Under the pieces are notes generated by a model. The model had not been told where the DNA came from and did no database searches. It saw only the letters and a list, made by a program, of their open reading frames with translations. This document shows positions 53,403 through 61,009 of a stretch of 61,009 nt of DNA, piece by piece. Position 1 is the first letter of the stretch. Every line of letters begins with the position of its first letter. Origin of the DNA: SBBG01 sp033717875 (GTDB taxonomy: Bacteria > Pseudomonadota > Gammaproteobacteria > Ga0077554 > Ga007554); NCBI GenBank assembly GCA_033717875.1, contig JADDKJ010000017.1, forward strand, positions 1 through 61,009, read 5' to 3'. Made by a program: the position numbers and the translations under genes.

Positions 53403-54062
53403 TTAGAAGTGGTAACCCATCCCCAGGGATACCACCGGATAGTATTTAAATTCCTTCATCGCCGCATTCAGAGTGGCCTCTTCCCGCGCCAGGTCGTCCT
53501 GAAAAGTGGGCAGTGAAGTCACCGGTCCGGTGGCGCTCAAGCTGGCCTTGGGTGCACCCTGCACCATCACCCCGATATCCAGCGCAAAACTGAGGCGATC
53601 CCCCTTCTCCACCGCATTCCCCCAGCCAAAACCAAGGTAAGGCGCCGACTTGTTGAAATCCATCACGCCGGTGAGCACCCCGACCTGGGCCCCCGTATAC
53701 GTGTTGTCACCGATGGTGTAGTTTCCAGCCGGCGTAGCGGTCAGCTTCAGGGCATTCTTGTTGTACATCACCCCGCCGCTGAAGCGGAAACCGCCCGCGA
53801 ACGGATGCCAGTCCAGCAGCAACTCGCCGGACTTGAGTCCCAGCCCGATATCGTAGTTGATATTGTCCTTGGTCGTGTTGTAGTCGTAGCTGAAATTATT
53901 GACTCCCAGCCTGGCGTTCCACGTCGGCGTAAATCCCGCCGTAAGCTGCGCACCCGTTCCCAACGTGCCCGCCTTGACGCTCACGCCAATTCCCTCGGCA
54001 TGCGCCAGCGATGCGAATAGCGCCGCCACGGCCGCAAGCCCTGCAAATCCGATGTTCTTCAT
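53403..54062 (-). CDS. Outer-membrane beta-barrel protein of unknown function
   Basis: A 219-residue protein with a signal peptide (FAGLAAVAALFASLAHA, cleavage after Ala22). The rest is alternating beta pattern with aromatic girdles (ARLGVNNFSYDYN, YDIGLGLKSGELLLDWHPF, APYLGFGWGNA) and ends in ...VSLGMGYHF, whose last Phe is the outer-membrane insertion signal. Probably an 8-strand barrel. I cannot assign a named family. Confidence 0.82.
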   Translation of the reverse strand: MKNIGFAGLAAVAALFASLAHAEGIGVSVKAGTLGTGAQLTAGFTPTWNARLGVNNFSYDYNTTKDNINYDIGLGLKSGELLLDWHPFAGGFRFSGGVMYNKNALKLTATPAGNYTIGDNTYTGAQVGVLTGVMDFNKSAPYLGFGWGNAVEKGDRLSFALDIGVMVQGAPKASLSATGPVTSLPTFQDDLAREEATLNAAMKEFKYYPVVSLGMGYHF

Positions 54063-54152
54063 GCAAGCCCCCGTCGATAAGATTCAACATGATTCAACGG
54101 CTCTCTAACGACCGCCGTGTCTTACTTATCGACTTGGGTAGGCTATGTCTTT

Positions 54153-54327
54153 AACCTAAAAACCTCGGTTGGGGCCATAGCGAGAAGGTGCTGAAGATGG
54201 GCGAGAAAATCGCAAAATATTCCGCAGCCGTAGCCATGCGCTACGGTGAGGATAGATTTTGCGATTTTCTCGCGCAGATTCGGTGCATTAGGCATTCGCA
54301 GCAGCCTCCAACCGAGGTTTTTAGGTT
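54153..54327. repeat. MITE-like element with 20-bp perfect terminal inverted repeats
   Basis: AACCTAAAAACCTCGGTTGG (54153-54172) is repeated inverted at 54308-54327. A second inner pair, CGAGAAAATCGCAAAAT (54206-54222) and ATTTTGCGATTTTCTCG (54256-54272), is also perfect. No convincing reading frame. The right end touches the trpC stop codon. Confidence 0.85.
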
Positions 54328-55139
54328 TAACGTTTTGATTGTGCGGCAAACAGCGCTGCAAGCGCCTCACCCGGATCGGCGGCCTTCATGAAAGCTTCGC
54401 CGACCAGAAAGGCGTGGACATGATGATCGCGCATCAGCGCGACGTCTTGCGGGGCGAGAATACCGCTTTCGGTGATCACGATGCGGTCCCCGGGAATGTG
54501 CGGCAATAGGCCGAGGGTGGTTTGTAACGTGACGTTGAAGGTGCGCAGGTCGCGGTTGTTGATGCCGATCAGCGGGGTATCGAGCGACAGCGCGCGCTCC
54601 AGCTCCTCGGCATCGTGCACTTCCACCAGCACCGCCATGCCGAGGCGCTCGGCCAATTGCGCGAGTTCGCGCAGAGTGGCATCATCCAGCGCGGCGACGA
54701 TGAGCAGGATGCAATCCGCGCCGATCACCCGCGCCTCGTAAACCTGATAGGGGTCGATGATGAAATCCTTGCGCAACACCGGCAAGCCGCAGGCGGCGCG
54801 CGCCTGTTGCAGATATTCCTCGCAACCATGAAAAAAATCCGCATCGGTCAGCACCGACAGACATGCCGCGCCGCCATGCTCGTAGCTCTTGGCGATCTCG
54901 GCGGGATGAAAATCCGCGCGCAGCACGCCCTTGCTCGGCGAGGCCTTCTTGATTTCGGCGATGACCGCGGGCAGTCCCCCTGCCAGCTTGGCCTTGATCG
55001 CTCCAACGAAATCACGCGGCGCGGGCACGGCCTCGACGCGCTTGCTCAACTCGAGGATCGATAACACGCCGCTGCGCTCGGCGATCTCTTCGGCTTTGCG
55101 TGCGAGGATTTTCTTGAGAATGTCGGGAGTTTGATTCAA
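54327..55139 (-). CDS. trpC: Indole-3-glycerol phosphate synthase
   Basis: A 270-residue TIM barrel that closes the indole ring in tryptophan synthesis. Visible are VIAEIKKASPSKGVLR, LRKDFIIDPYQVYEARVIGAD, LVEVHDAEELERAL, GINNRDLRTFNV and ITESGI. It is not fused to TrpF, unlike the E. coli enzyme. Overlaps trpD by 4 bp and is the last gene of the operon. The final codon and stop abut a MITE. Confidence 0.97.
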   Translation of the reverse strand: MNQTPDILKKILARKAEEIAERSGVLSILELSKRVEAVPAPRDFVGAIKAKLAGGLPAVIAEIKKASPSKGVLRADFHPAEIAKSYEHGGAACLSVLTDADFFHGCEEYLQQARAACGLPVLRKDFIIDPYQVYEARVIGADCILLIVAALDDATLRELAQLAERLGMAVLVEVHDAEELERALSLDTPLIGINNRDLRTFNVTLQTTLGLLPHIPGDRIVITESGILAPQDVALMRDHHVHAFLVGEAFMKAADPGEALAALFAAQSKR

Positions 55140-56161
55140 GTTCGTGACAGCCTATGGGTAAACTCGATCAGCGCCTCCAACCTGGCCCGCGCCGCGCCGC
55201 CGGCAATCACCTCACCTGCCTTGCGCACGCCCTGCTCCAGAGTATCCGCCAGACCGGCGACGTAAATCGCCGCCCCGGCATTCAACGCCACGATGTCGCG
55301 CGCCGGGCCGGCGGTGTTGTCCAGCACTTGATGTATCATGGCGAGGCTGTGCTGCGCATCGGCGACCTTGAGGCTGGCGATGTCGGCGCGCCGCATGCCG
55401 AATTGCTCCGGCGTCACGGTATAGGTGCTGACGCGGCCTTCTTTCAGTTCGGCCACCTTGGTCGCGGCGCCGATGCTGATCTCGTCCATGCCATCCTCGG
55501 CATGCACCACCAGCACATGGCGACTACCCAGCCGCGCCAGCACCTGTGCCAGCGGCTCCAGCCAGGCATCGCTGAACACACCGAGCACCTGATTCGGCGC
55601 GCTGGCAGGGTTGGTGAGCGGCCCGAGCAGATTGAACAGCGTGCGCACGCCCATCTCGCGGCGCGGCCCGATGGCGTGCTTCATCGCACCGTGATGCGCG
55701 GGCGCGAACATGAATCCCACACCGACCTCATTGACGCAGCGCGCCACTTCCTGAGGCGTCAGGTCGAGCCGCACCCCGGCCGCTTCCAGCACATCGGCGC
55801 TGCCGGACTTGCTCGACACGGAGCGGTTGCCGTGCTTGGCGACCTTCGCACCCGCCGCAGCAGCGACGAAGGCGCTGGCGGTGGAGATGTTGAAGGTATG
55901 GGCGGCATCACCGCCCGTGCCGCAAGTATCAACCAGATGCGGACCGCCAACCTCTACCTTGGTCGCCAGCTCACGCATCACCCGCGCCGCGGCGGCGATC
56001 TCGTCCACCGTCTCGCCCTTCATGCGCAACCCGATGAGGAAACCGCCGATCTGCGCTGGCGTCGCCCCGCCGCTCATGATGAGGCGCATCACCTCTATCA
56101 TTTCGCCAGAGCTCAGATCACACCGCTCGGTCACGGCGCGTATGGCGGATGGCATGTCCAT
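55136..56161 (-). CDS. trpD: Anthranilate phosphoribosyltransferase
   Basis: A 341-residue enzyme that joins anthranilate to PRPP. It has VDTCGTGGDAAHTFNISTASAFVAAAAGAKVAKHGNRSVSSKSGSADVLEA in pieces, of which the first is the PRPP loop, and FNLLGPLTNPA. It is a separate protein rather than a TrpG-TrpD fusion. It lies 13 bp after trpG. Confidence 0.97.
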   Translation of the reverse strand: MDMPSAIRAVTERCDLSSGEMIEVMRLIMSGGATPAQIGGFLIGLRMKGETVDEIAAAARVMRELATKVEVGGPHLVDTCGTGGDAAHTFNISTASAFVAAAAGAKVAKHGNRSVSSKSGSADVLEAAGVRLDLTPQEVARCVNEVGVGFMFAPAHHGAMKHAIGPRREMGVRTLFNLLGPLTNPASAPNQVLGVFSDAWLEPLAQVLARLGSRHVLVVHAEDGMDEISIGAATKVAELKEGRVSTYTVTPEQFGMRRADIASLKVADAQHSLAMIHQVLDNTAGPARDIVALNAGAAIYVAGLADTLEQGVRKAGEVIAGGAARARLEALIEFTHRLSRT

Positions 56162-56174
56162 TTGTCTTAACCCC

Positions 56175-56759
56175 TCAGCGCTCGATTTCCAAAAAATTCT
56201 TCAACAGCGCATGGCCGTGCTGAGTGAGTATGGATTCAGGATGAAACTGCACCCCCTCCACCGCGAGTTGCTTGTGGCGCACGCCCATGATCTCGTCGAT
56301 ACCGCCGTCCTCGCTTTGCGTCCAGGCCGTGATTTCCAGGCATTCGGGCAAACTCGCCTGTTCGATGACGAGGGAATGATAGCGCGTCGCCTCGAAAGGA
56401 TTGGGCAGGCCGCGAAATACGCCGATGTCGCGATGATGAATCATCGAGGTTTTGCCGTGCATGATCTGTTTGGCGCGCACGATGCGCCCGCCAAAGACCT
56501 GGCCGATGCTCTGGTGCCCGAGACACACGCCCAGAATGGGAATCTTGCCGGCAAACGCCTCGATAGCGGCCATCGAAATACCCGCTTCGTTCGGCGTGCA
56601 CGGCCCCGGCGAAATCACAATATGATCCGGCGCCAGACGCGCGATCTCCTCCACCGTGATCTGGTCATTGCGGTACACCCGCACCTCCGCCCCCAACTCG
56701 CCCAGGTATTGCACCAGGTTGTAGGTGAAGGAGTCGTAGTTGTCGATCATTAGCAGCAT
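56175..56759 (-). CDS. trpG: Anthranilate synthase glutamine amidotransferase subunit
   Basis: A 194-residue class I glutaminase. The nucleophile Cys79 is in GVCLGHQSIGQ; His and Glu of the triad lie in QFHPESIL. Such proteins often serve both TrpE and the p-aminobenzoate synthase PabB; the place between trpE and trpD points to tryptophan synthesis first. Confidence 0.96.
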   Translation of the reverse strand: MLLMIDNYDSFTYNLVQYLGELGAEVRVYRNDQITVEEIARLAPDHIVISPGPCTPNEAGISMAAIEAFAGKIPILGVCLGHQSIGQVFGGRIVRAKQIMHGKTSMIHHRDIGVFRGLPNPFEATRYHSLVIEQASLPECLEITAWTQSEDGGIDEIMGVRHKQLAVEGVQFHPESILTQHGHALLKNFLEIER

Positions 56760-56787
56760 GCAGCCGCGTCCTCATGCTTCACATTCT

Positions 56788-58275
56788 TCACCGATGCGCC
56801 CCGTCCAGTCCCGCTTCCGCCATGGCCACCGCCCGGAAAATGGCGCGGCCCTTGTTCATGGTCTCTTCCCACTCCATGGCAGGCACGGAATCGGCGACGA
56901 TGCCGGCGCCGGCCTGAATGTGCAGCACACCGTCCTTGATGACGGCGGTGCGGATGGCGATGGCGGTGTCCATGTTGCCGTTCCAGCCGATGTAACCCAC
57001 CGCCCCGGCATAAACGCCGCGCTTGACCGGCTCCAGCTCGTCGATGACTTCCATCGCCCGCACTTTGGGCGCGCCGCTCACGGTACCGGCGGGAAACGTG
57101 GCGCGCAACACGTCGATGGCAGTCATGCCGGGTTTGAGTTGTCCGGTGACGTTGGAGACGATGTGCATCACGTGCGAATAGCGCTCGATCACCATCTTCT
57201 CGGTAACGTTGACGCTGCCGGTCTCGCTGACCCGTCCGGCGTCGTTACGCCCCAGGTCGATGAGCATCAGATGCTCGGCACGCTCCTTGGGATCAGCCAA
57301 CAGCTCCCGCTCCAGGGCGCGATCCTGGGTCTCGGTCGCGCCGCGCGGCCGCGTGCCCGCGATCGGCCGCACCGTGATCAGGCCATCCTCCAGGCGCACC
57401 AGAATCTCCGGCGAAGAACCGACGACATGAAACCCGCCCAGATCCATATAAAACATGTACGGTGAAGGATTGAGGATGCGCAGGGCGCGATACAAATCGA
57501 GCGGCGGCGCCTGATAGGGAATGGACAGGCGCTGTGACAGCACCACCTGCATCACGTCGCCTTCCAGGATGTATTGCTTGACACGCTCCACAGCGGACTC
57601 GAAACCCTGCCGGGTGAAGCCCGAGACAAAATCCTCCTCGTTGACCCGGTGCGCACGCGCCAGGGCATGGTAACGCGGCGCCGCTTCGCGCAAACGCTGC
57701 ACCAGGGTATCGAGGCGCTGCTGAGCCTTGTCCCACGCCTGCTCGATGGCCGGGTTGACATGAATCACGACGTACAGCTTGCCGCGCAGGTTGTCGAATA
57801 CCAGCACCTCATCAGACAGCATCAGCAGAATGTCCGGCGTGCCGAGCGGATCGGGCTTTACCGTCCTGGACAGGCGCGACTCGACATAACGCACCGTGTC
57901 ATAACCGAAATAGCCCACCATGCCGCCTGTAAAACGCGGCAGTCCACTCACCTCCGGCACCTTGTAGCGGGCGCGGAAATCCTCTACCCATGCCAGCGGA
58001 TCGGCCGCGGCGGCGGTCTCGATCACTGCGCCGTCCTTCTCCACCGTGATGTCATGCCCCGCCACCCGCACCACCGTGCGGCACGGCAGACCGATGATGG
58101 AATAACGGCCCCACTTCTCGCCACCCTGCACCGACTCGAACAAATAGGAATACGGGCCGTTGGCCAGCTTGAGATAGGCACTAAGCGGCGTGTCGAGGTC
58201 CGCCAGCACCTCGCGCATCAGCGGGATGCGGTTGTAGCCTTCGGCGGCGAGCTTTTGGAATTGATCGTGCAGCAT
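56788..58275 (-). CDS. trpE: Anthranilate synthase component I
   Basis: A 495-residue chorismate-using enzyme: the feedback-site residues LESVQGGEKWGRYSIIG near 50, SPEILVRLEDGLITVRPIAGTRPRG and GTVSGAPKVRAMEVIDELEP are typical of TrpE. I chose the ATG at 58275, giving the usual length. It is 28 bp before trpG and 10 bp after gph. Confidence 0.97.
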   Translation of the reverse strand: MLHDQFQKLAAEGYNRIPLMREVLADLDTPLSAYLKLANGPYSYLFESVQGGEKWGRYSIIGLPCRTVVRVAGHDITVEKDGAVIETAAAADPLAWVEDFRARYKVPEVSGLPRFTGGMVGYFGYDTVRYVESRLSRTVKPDPLGTPDILLMLSDEVLVFDNLRGKLYVVIHVNPAIEQAWDKAQQRLDTLVQRLREAAPRYHALARAHRVNEEDFVSGFTRQGFESAVERVKQYILEGDVMQVVLSQRLSIPYQAPPLDLYRALRILNPSPYMFYMDLGGFHVVGSSPEILVRLEDGLITVRPIAGTRPRGATETQDRALERELLADPKERAEHLMLIDLGRNDAGRVSETGSVNVTEKMVIERYSHVMHIVSNVTGQLKPGMTAIDVLRATFPAGTVSGAPKVRAMEVIDELEPVKRGVYAGAVGYIGWNGNMDTAIAIRTAVIKDGVLHIQAGAGIVADSVPAMEWEETMNKGRAIFRAVAMAEAGLDGAHR

Positions 58276-58285
58276 GGTCTTTTCT

Positions 58286-58963
58286 TCAGGGTGCCTGTTC
58301 CAGCAAACCCTTAATCTCAACCATCGAGTCGATCACCGCATCGGGCCGGGAATCGCGGATATCGACGCCATGGTTATATCCATAGGTCAGGCAAACGATC
58401 TGGAATCCCGCCGCACGGGCGGCCTTGACGTCGCTCATTGAATCCCCCACCATCAGGGCATGGTGCGGCTCGACGCCGAAGAAGGCGGCGGCGTGCAGCA
58501 ACGGCATGGGATCGGGCTTCTTTTTCGCCACCGTATCGCCACTCACCACGATCTCGAAATAATCACGGATACCCATATCCTTGAGCAGCGGCTCGGTGAA
58601 CGCGGCGGCCTTGTTGGTGACGCAGCCCAGCTTGTAACCCGCGCCTTTCATATAATCGAGCCCTTCCCGAACACCGGAATAGAGATGGCTGCGTTTGCTG
58701 GTATTGTCGGCATAAAGTTCCATGAAGACCGGCAGCGCCTTCTGATACAGCGCCTCGTCCGGCTCGCCGTCGAGCTGATTGATCAACGCACGCCGCACCA
58801 GGCGTTCCACGCCATTGCCCACCCACTTGCGCACTTGCCCCTCACCGCGCTGCGGCATAGCGAGGCGATCCATCATCGCATCCACGCAAAACGCCAGATC
58901 CGGCACGCTGTCCACCAGCGTACCGTCCAGGTCGATAAGGATCATCTCCGGTTTTTTGATCAT
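58286..58963 (-). CDS. gph: Phosphoglycolate phosphatase (HAD family)
   Basis: A 225-residue HAD hydrolase. Motif I is ILIDLDGTLVDS (Asp11, Asp13), then CVTNKAAAF (motif II), KKKPDPMPLLHA (motif III) and MVGDSMSDVKAARAAG (motif IV). It removes phosphate from 2-phosphoglycolate. I chose the ATG at 58963; the longer frame reads into rpe. The rpe-gph-trpE order is common in beta- and gammaproteobacteria. Confidence 0.93.
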   Translation of the reverse strand: MIKKPEMILIDLDGTLVDSVPDLAFCVDAMMDRLAMPQRGEGQVRKWVGNGVERLVRRALINQLDGEPDEALYQKALPVFMELYADNTSKRSHLYSGVREGLDYMKGAGYKLGCVTNKAAAFTEPLLKDMGIRDYFEIVVSGDTVAKKKPDPMPLLHAAAFFGVEPHHALMVGDSMSDVKAARAAGFQIVCLTYGYNHGVDIRDSRPDAVIDSMVEIKGLLEQAP

Positions 58964-58991
58964 TGCCTCAACCACTTTATCGTGCGGAACA

Positions 58992-59684
58992 TTATTTTCC
59001 GGCTTTCGCCAACTCGGCACGCATGGCGGCGACCACGGAATCGTAACGGTGGGGATCACCGTCCTTGCCAGCGCTGAAAATGGCCGAACCGGCGACGAAG
59101 GTATCCGCACCCGCCTCGGCAATCTCGCGGATGTTGTTGACATTGACGCCGCCGTCGATCTCCAGCCGGATGGCGTAACCGCTCTCGTCGATCATCTTGC
59201 GCGCTTCGCGCAGCTTGTTCAACGTCGCGGAGATGAATTTCTGGCCGCCAAAGCCGGGGTTGACCGACATCAGCAGCACCATGTCCACCTTGTCCATCAC
59301 GTATTTCAGATAATCCAGCGGCGTGGCGGGATTGAACACCAGACCGGATTTGCAGCCGCTATCGCGAATCAACGCCAACGAACGGTCGATATGCTCGCTG
59401 GCCTCGGGATGAAAGGTGATGTAGGTGGCGCCGGCCTTCGCGAAATCCGGGATGATGCGGTCCACCGGCTTCACCATCAGATGCACATCGATCGGCGCGG
59501 TAACCCCATGCTTGCGCAGGGCTTCGCACACCAGGGGACCGATAGTCAGGTTCGGCACGTAATGGTTATCCATCACATCGAAATGAACGATGTCCGCGCC
59601 TGCAGCCAGGACATTCTTGACCTCCTCCCCCAGCCGCGCGAAATCCGCCGACAAGATGGAAGGAGCTATCTTATAATCTGCCAT
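58992..59684 (-). CDS. rpe: Ribulose-phosphate 3-epimerase
   Basis: A 230-residue TIM-barrel metalloenzyme that links ribulose 5-phosphate and xylulose 5-phosphate. Visible are IAPSILSADFARLGEEV, VHFDVMDNHYVPNLTIGP (metal ligands His and Asp), MSVNPGFGGQKFI and LEIDGGVN. Two ATG codons lie close together; the second, at 59684, is 8 nt from GAGG, so I use it. It is the first gene of the operon that continues to trpC. Confidence 0.96.
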   Translation of the reverse strand: MADYKIAPSILSADFARLGEEVKNVLAAGADIVHFDVMDNHYVPNLTIGPLVCEALRKHGVTAPIDVHLMVKPVDRIIPDFAKAGATYITFHPEASEHIDRSLALIRDSGCKSGLVFNPATPLDYLKYVMDKVDMVLLMSVNPGFGGQKFISATLNKLREARKMIDESGYAIRLEIDGGVNVNNIREIAEAGADTFVAGSAIFSAGKDGDPHRYDSVVAAMRAELAKAGK

Positions 59685-59703
59685 AGACATAACCTCGTTG
59701 GAC

Positions 59704-59733
59704 AAAAAAACGACGCAGGGCAACCGACCTGCG
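59704..59733 (-). terminator. Hairpin with T-run in the rpe leader (possible attenuator)
   Basis: On the minus strand CGCAGG (59728-59733) pairs with CCTGCG (59714-59719), followed by TCG and seven T, ending 20 nt before the rpe start codon. Nothing is transcribed toward it from upstream on this strand except the operon's own leader. Confidence 0.55.
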
Positions 59734-59818
59734 GCTTTTCCTGCAAACAAACGTTTTATTTTACCTGATTGACAGATTTTTTCACGCCAAAACAGCGTTC
59801 GCCCGAAGGAAAAACACA

Positions 59819-60274
59819 ATGCCTATCGCCCTGCCACTCCACCTGCTCGCCGCCATCATCTGGGTCGGCGGCATGTTCTTCGCCTATATGGTGCTGCGCC
59901 CGGTCGCGGCAACACTGCTCGAACCTCCGCAGCGATTACCGCTCTGGTCGCAAACGTTCGCGCGGTTTTTCGTTTGGGTATGGGCGGCGGTCGTGATCTT
60001 GCCCGCAACCGGGCTGTGGATGATCGTCATGGAGTTCGGCGGCATGAAAAACACCGGCGGGCACGTGCATCTCATGCTCGCCCTGGGAATCGTAATGATC
60101 CTGCTCTTCCTGCACCTCTTCTTCGCCCCCTACCGGAGACTGAACAAAGCACTGGCGACGGCCGATTTGCCCGCGGCCGGCAAGCAACTCAACCAGATCA
60201 GGCGTTTGGTGGGAATCAATTTGATACTGGGACTGATCACGGCGATCACGGCCAGCGCGGGGCGCTTTCTGTGA
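59819..60274 (+). CDS. CopD-superfamily small membrane protein
   Basis: A 151-residue inner-membrane protein with four helices: LPLHLLAAIIWVGGMFFAYM (with a His early in the helix), FFVWVWAAVVILPATGLWMIV, VHLMLALGIVMILLFLHLFF and LVGINLILGLITAITA. The His and Met content is like that of CopD-type proteins; copper or heme handling is not shown. GAAGGA stands 9 nt before the ATG. It is divergent from rpe. Confidence 0.78.
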   Translation: MPIALPLHLLAAIIWVGGMFFAYMVLRPVAATLLEPPQRLPLWSQTFARFFVWVWAAVVILPATGLWMIVMEFGGMKNTGGHVHLMLALGIVMILLFLHLFFAPYRRLNKALATADLPAAGKQLNQIRRLVGINLILGLITAITASAGRFL

Positions 60275-60314
60275 CGGCAGCCGAAAAGGGGGCAGGCAAA
60301 GACAGCGCCCGATA

Positions 60315-60477
60315 CCTCAAGGAACCTCTGATTTAATCAGAGGTTCCGCGGCACATGGATGTGCCGGCGTTTTTCAATCACTTGGAGTGATTGAAAAACG
60401 GAGAAAAGCAAAAATCACATTTTTTGCTTTTCGTGCTCTGAGAATTCCAGGATGGAATTATTCAGAGCTTCCTCAAG
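60315..60477. repeat. 150-bp five-hairpin element, copy 2, flanked by CCTCAAG direct repeats
   Basis: The core is 60321-60470, exactly as long as copy 1. Stems: 60321-60347 (GGAACCTCTGAT arm), 60349-60366 (CGGCAC arm), 60368-60400 (15-bp perfect stem), 60404-60431 (AAAAGCAAAAA arm) and 60435-60468 (GCTCTGA outside AATTCCA-gga-TGGAATT). CCTCAAG stands at 60315-60321 and 60471-60477. The right flank contains the stop codon of the neighbouring minus-strand gene. Confidence 0.85.
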
Positions 60478-60844
60478 ATTGCTGATACATCGGCTTGCCG
60501 TCATTCAGATTCAACCAGCCCTTGACGATACGATAGATGACCCATATCGCATCGGCCACCAGCACCAGATAACCCACCAGTATGAGGAAGGTTATCGCGC
60601 CCACCACGGCCCATAACAAACCAAACCAGAATGTCCTGATCTGCCAGCGAAAGTGCGACTCCAGCCATGTGCCGCGCACATCGTCTATTTTGACGTAATT
60701 GATGATCACGGCAACGACCAGCGTCATCCCCACGGCAAAAGATGCCGCTTGCAAGGCATACACGACTGTCGCCAGCGTTTTGCCCGTCTTGAGTTTCTCC
60801 TCGGACGCCGTCGTGACATTCGTCTTCAGGTCTTGATCAGACAT
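60473..60844 (-). CDS. Small membrane protein, DUF4870-like
   Basis: A 123-residue protein with a polar N-terminus and three helices: TLATVVYALQAASFAVGMTL, FWFGLLWAVVGAITFLILVGYLVLVADAIWVIYR read as two, then a short tail with GKPMYQQS. The pattern VxYxLQAxS...WLESHFRWQIRTFW is the one seen in DUF4870/YoaI-like TM proteins of gammaproteobacteria. Function unknown. I chose the ATG at 60844 with AAAGGA upstream. Its stop codon lies in the direct repeat of the neighbouring element. Confidence 0.75.
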   Translation of the reverse strand: MSDQDLKTNVTTASEEKLKTGKTLATVVYALQAASFAVGMTLVVAVIINYVKIDDVRGTWLESHFRWQIRTFWFGLLWAVVGAITFLILVGYLVLVADAIWVIYRIVKGWLNLNDGKPMYQQS

Positions 60845-60923
60845 TTCCGGATTCCTTTCCCTATCGCCAATCCAAAAAAACAGGCTCTTCAGGAAGTCGT
60901 GTGGGTAAAAATTGGGGCATAGC

Positions 60924-61009
60924 ATGACGGAAAGCTACGACGATTGCGGTATTCAGCAGTTTGAAGCGGGCTGTAAAACTGGCATGCTTTACCGATGGCT
61001 ACCTCACGC
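60924..61009 (+). CDS. Possible start of a further gene, cut by the window edge
   Basis: An open frame of 28 codons from ATG (TESYDDCGIQQFEAGC, then KTGMLYRWLPHA) without a stop before the edge. GGGGCA stands before it. Too short to recognise. Confidence 0.25.
   Translation, partial: MTESYDDCGIQQFEAGCKTGMLYRWLPH

Noticed and set aside
54143..54370. Short minus-strand open frame between the barrel protein and trpC
   Set aside because: It lies within the inverted-repeat element and runs into trpC in another frame; no ribosome site.

Overview
The window is chromosomal DNA of a GC-rich gammaproteobacterium outside the Enterobacterales. The evidence is an uninterrupted division and cell wall (dcw) cluster in the classical order mraZ-rsmH-ftsL-ftsI-murE-murF-mraY-murD-ftsW-murG-murC-murB-ddl-ftsQ-ftsA-ftsZ-lpxC, a Vfr/CRP-type regulator, the rsmI/lpoA/yraN/dolP neighbourhood, and secA divergent from dciA. 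The genus cannot be fixed from sequence reading alone.

Layout. 1-4.5 kb: surface polysaccharide genes. An IS3-type element has cut off the 5' part of a WecA/WbpL-like glycosyltransferase, which also has a frameshift in a 9-G run; a WbpM/CapD-type nucleotide-sugar dehydratase and a Wzz chain-length protein with a VGQ tandem repeat follow. 4.5-9.8 kb: accessory genes, namely an AscD-like flavin/iron-sulfur reductase, two SDR proteins, a PadR regulator with a DUF2306 membrane protein and shared palindromic operators, and a FitAB toxin-antitoxin pair. 9.8-16 kb: housekeeping genes (rlmI, lgt, thyA, folA) with a HicAB module between lgt and thyA, then a polysaccharide deacetylase and a Bax-like glucosaminidase preceded by a long structured leader. 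16-38.6 kb: secA, dciA and the dcw operon, expressed leftward from one promoter in front of mraZ with MraZ boxes. 38.8-39.1 kb: RNase P RNA. 39.2-44.9 kb: rsmI, a BrnT-BrnA toxin-antitoxin pair fused by an apparent one-base insertion, a scar with remnants of a Sel1 gene and a second BrnTA pair, then lpoA, yraN, dolP and a GlcD-type oxidase. 45.1-49.4 kb: a compact TetR / dikinase-type phosphotransferase / nitrilase operon, the best candidate for an undescribed pathway. 49.5-54.1 kb: peroxiredoxin, a DUF5666 lipoprotein whose promoter lies between and under paired GGGAA-N4-TTCCC dyads, VOC and OsmC proteins, crp, and a beta-barrel protein. 54.3-59.7 kb: an rpe-gph-trpE-trpG-trpD-trpC operon. 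59.8-61 kb: two small membrane proteins.

Between the genes lie several non-autonomous repeats: two 150-bp elements with five hairpins whose stems co-vary, two MITE-like elements, and copies of a GTAGGGCGGGTTA inverted repeat. Four toxin-antitoxin loci (FitAB, HicAB, two BrnTA) sit among housekeeping genes. The rest is conserved: precursor synthesis (murB-G, mraY, ddl), septal synthesis and division (ftsA, I, L, Q, W, Z) and lipid A commitment (lpxC) are grouped in one operon, with secretion (secA) and replication (dciA) genes next to it.
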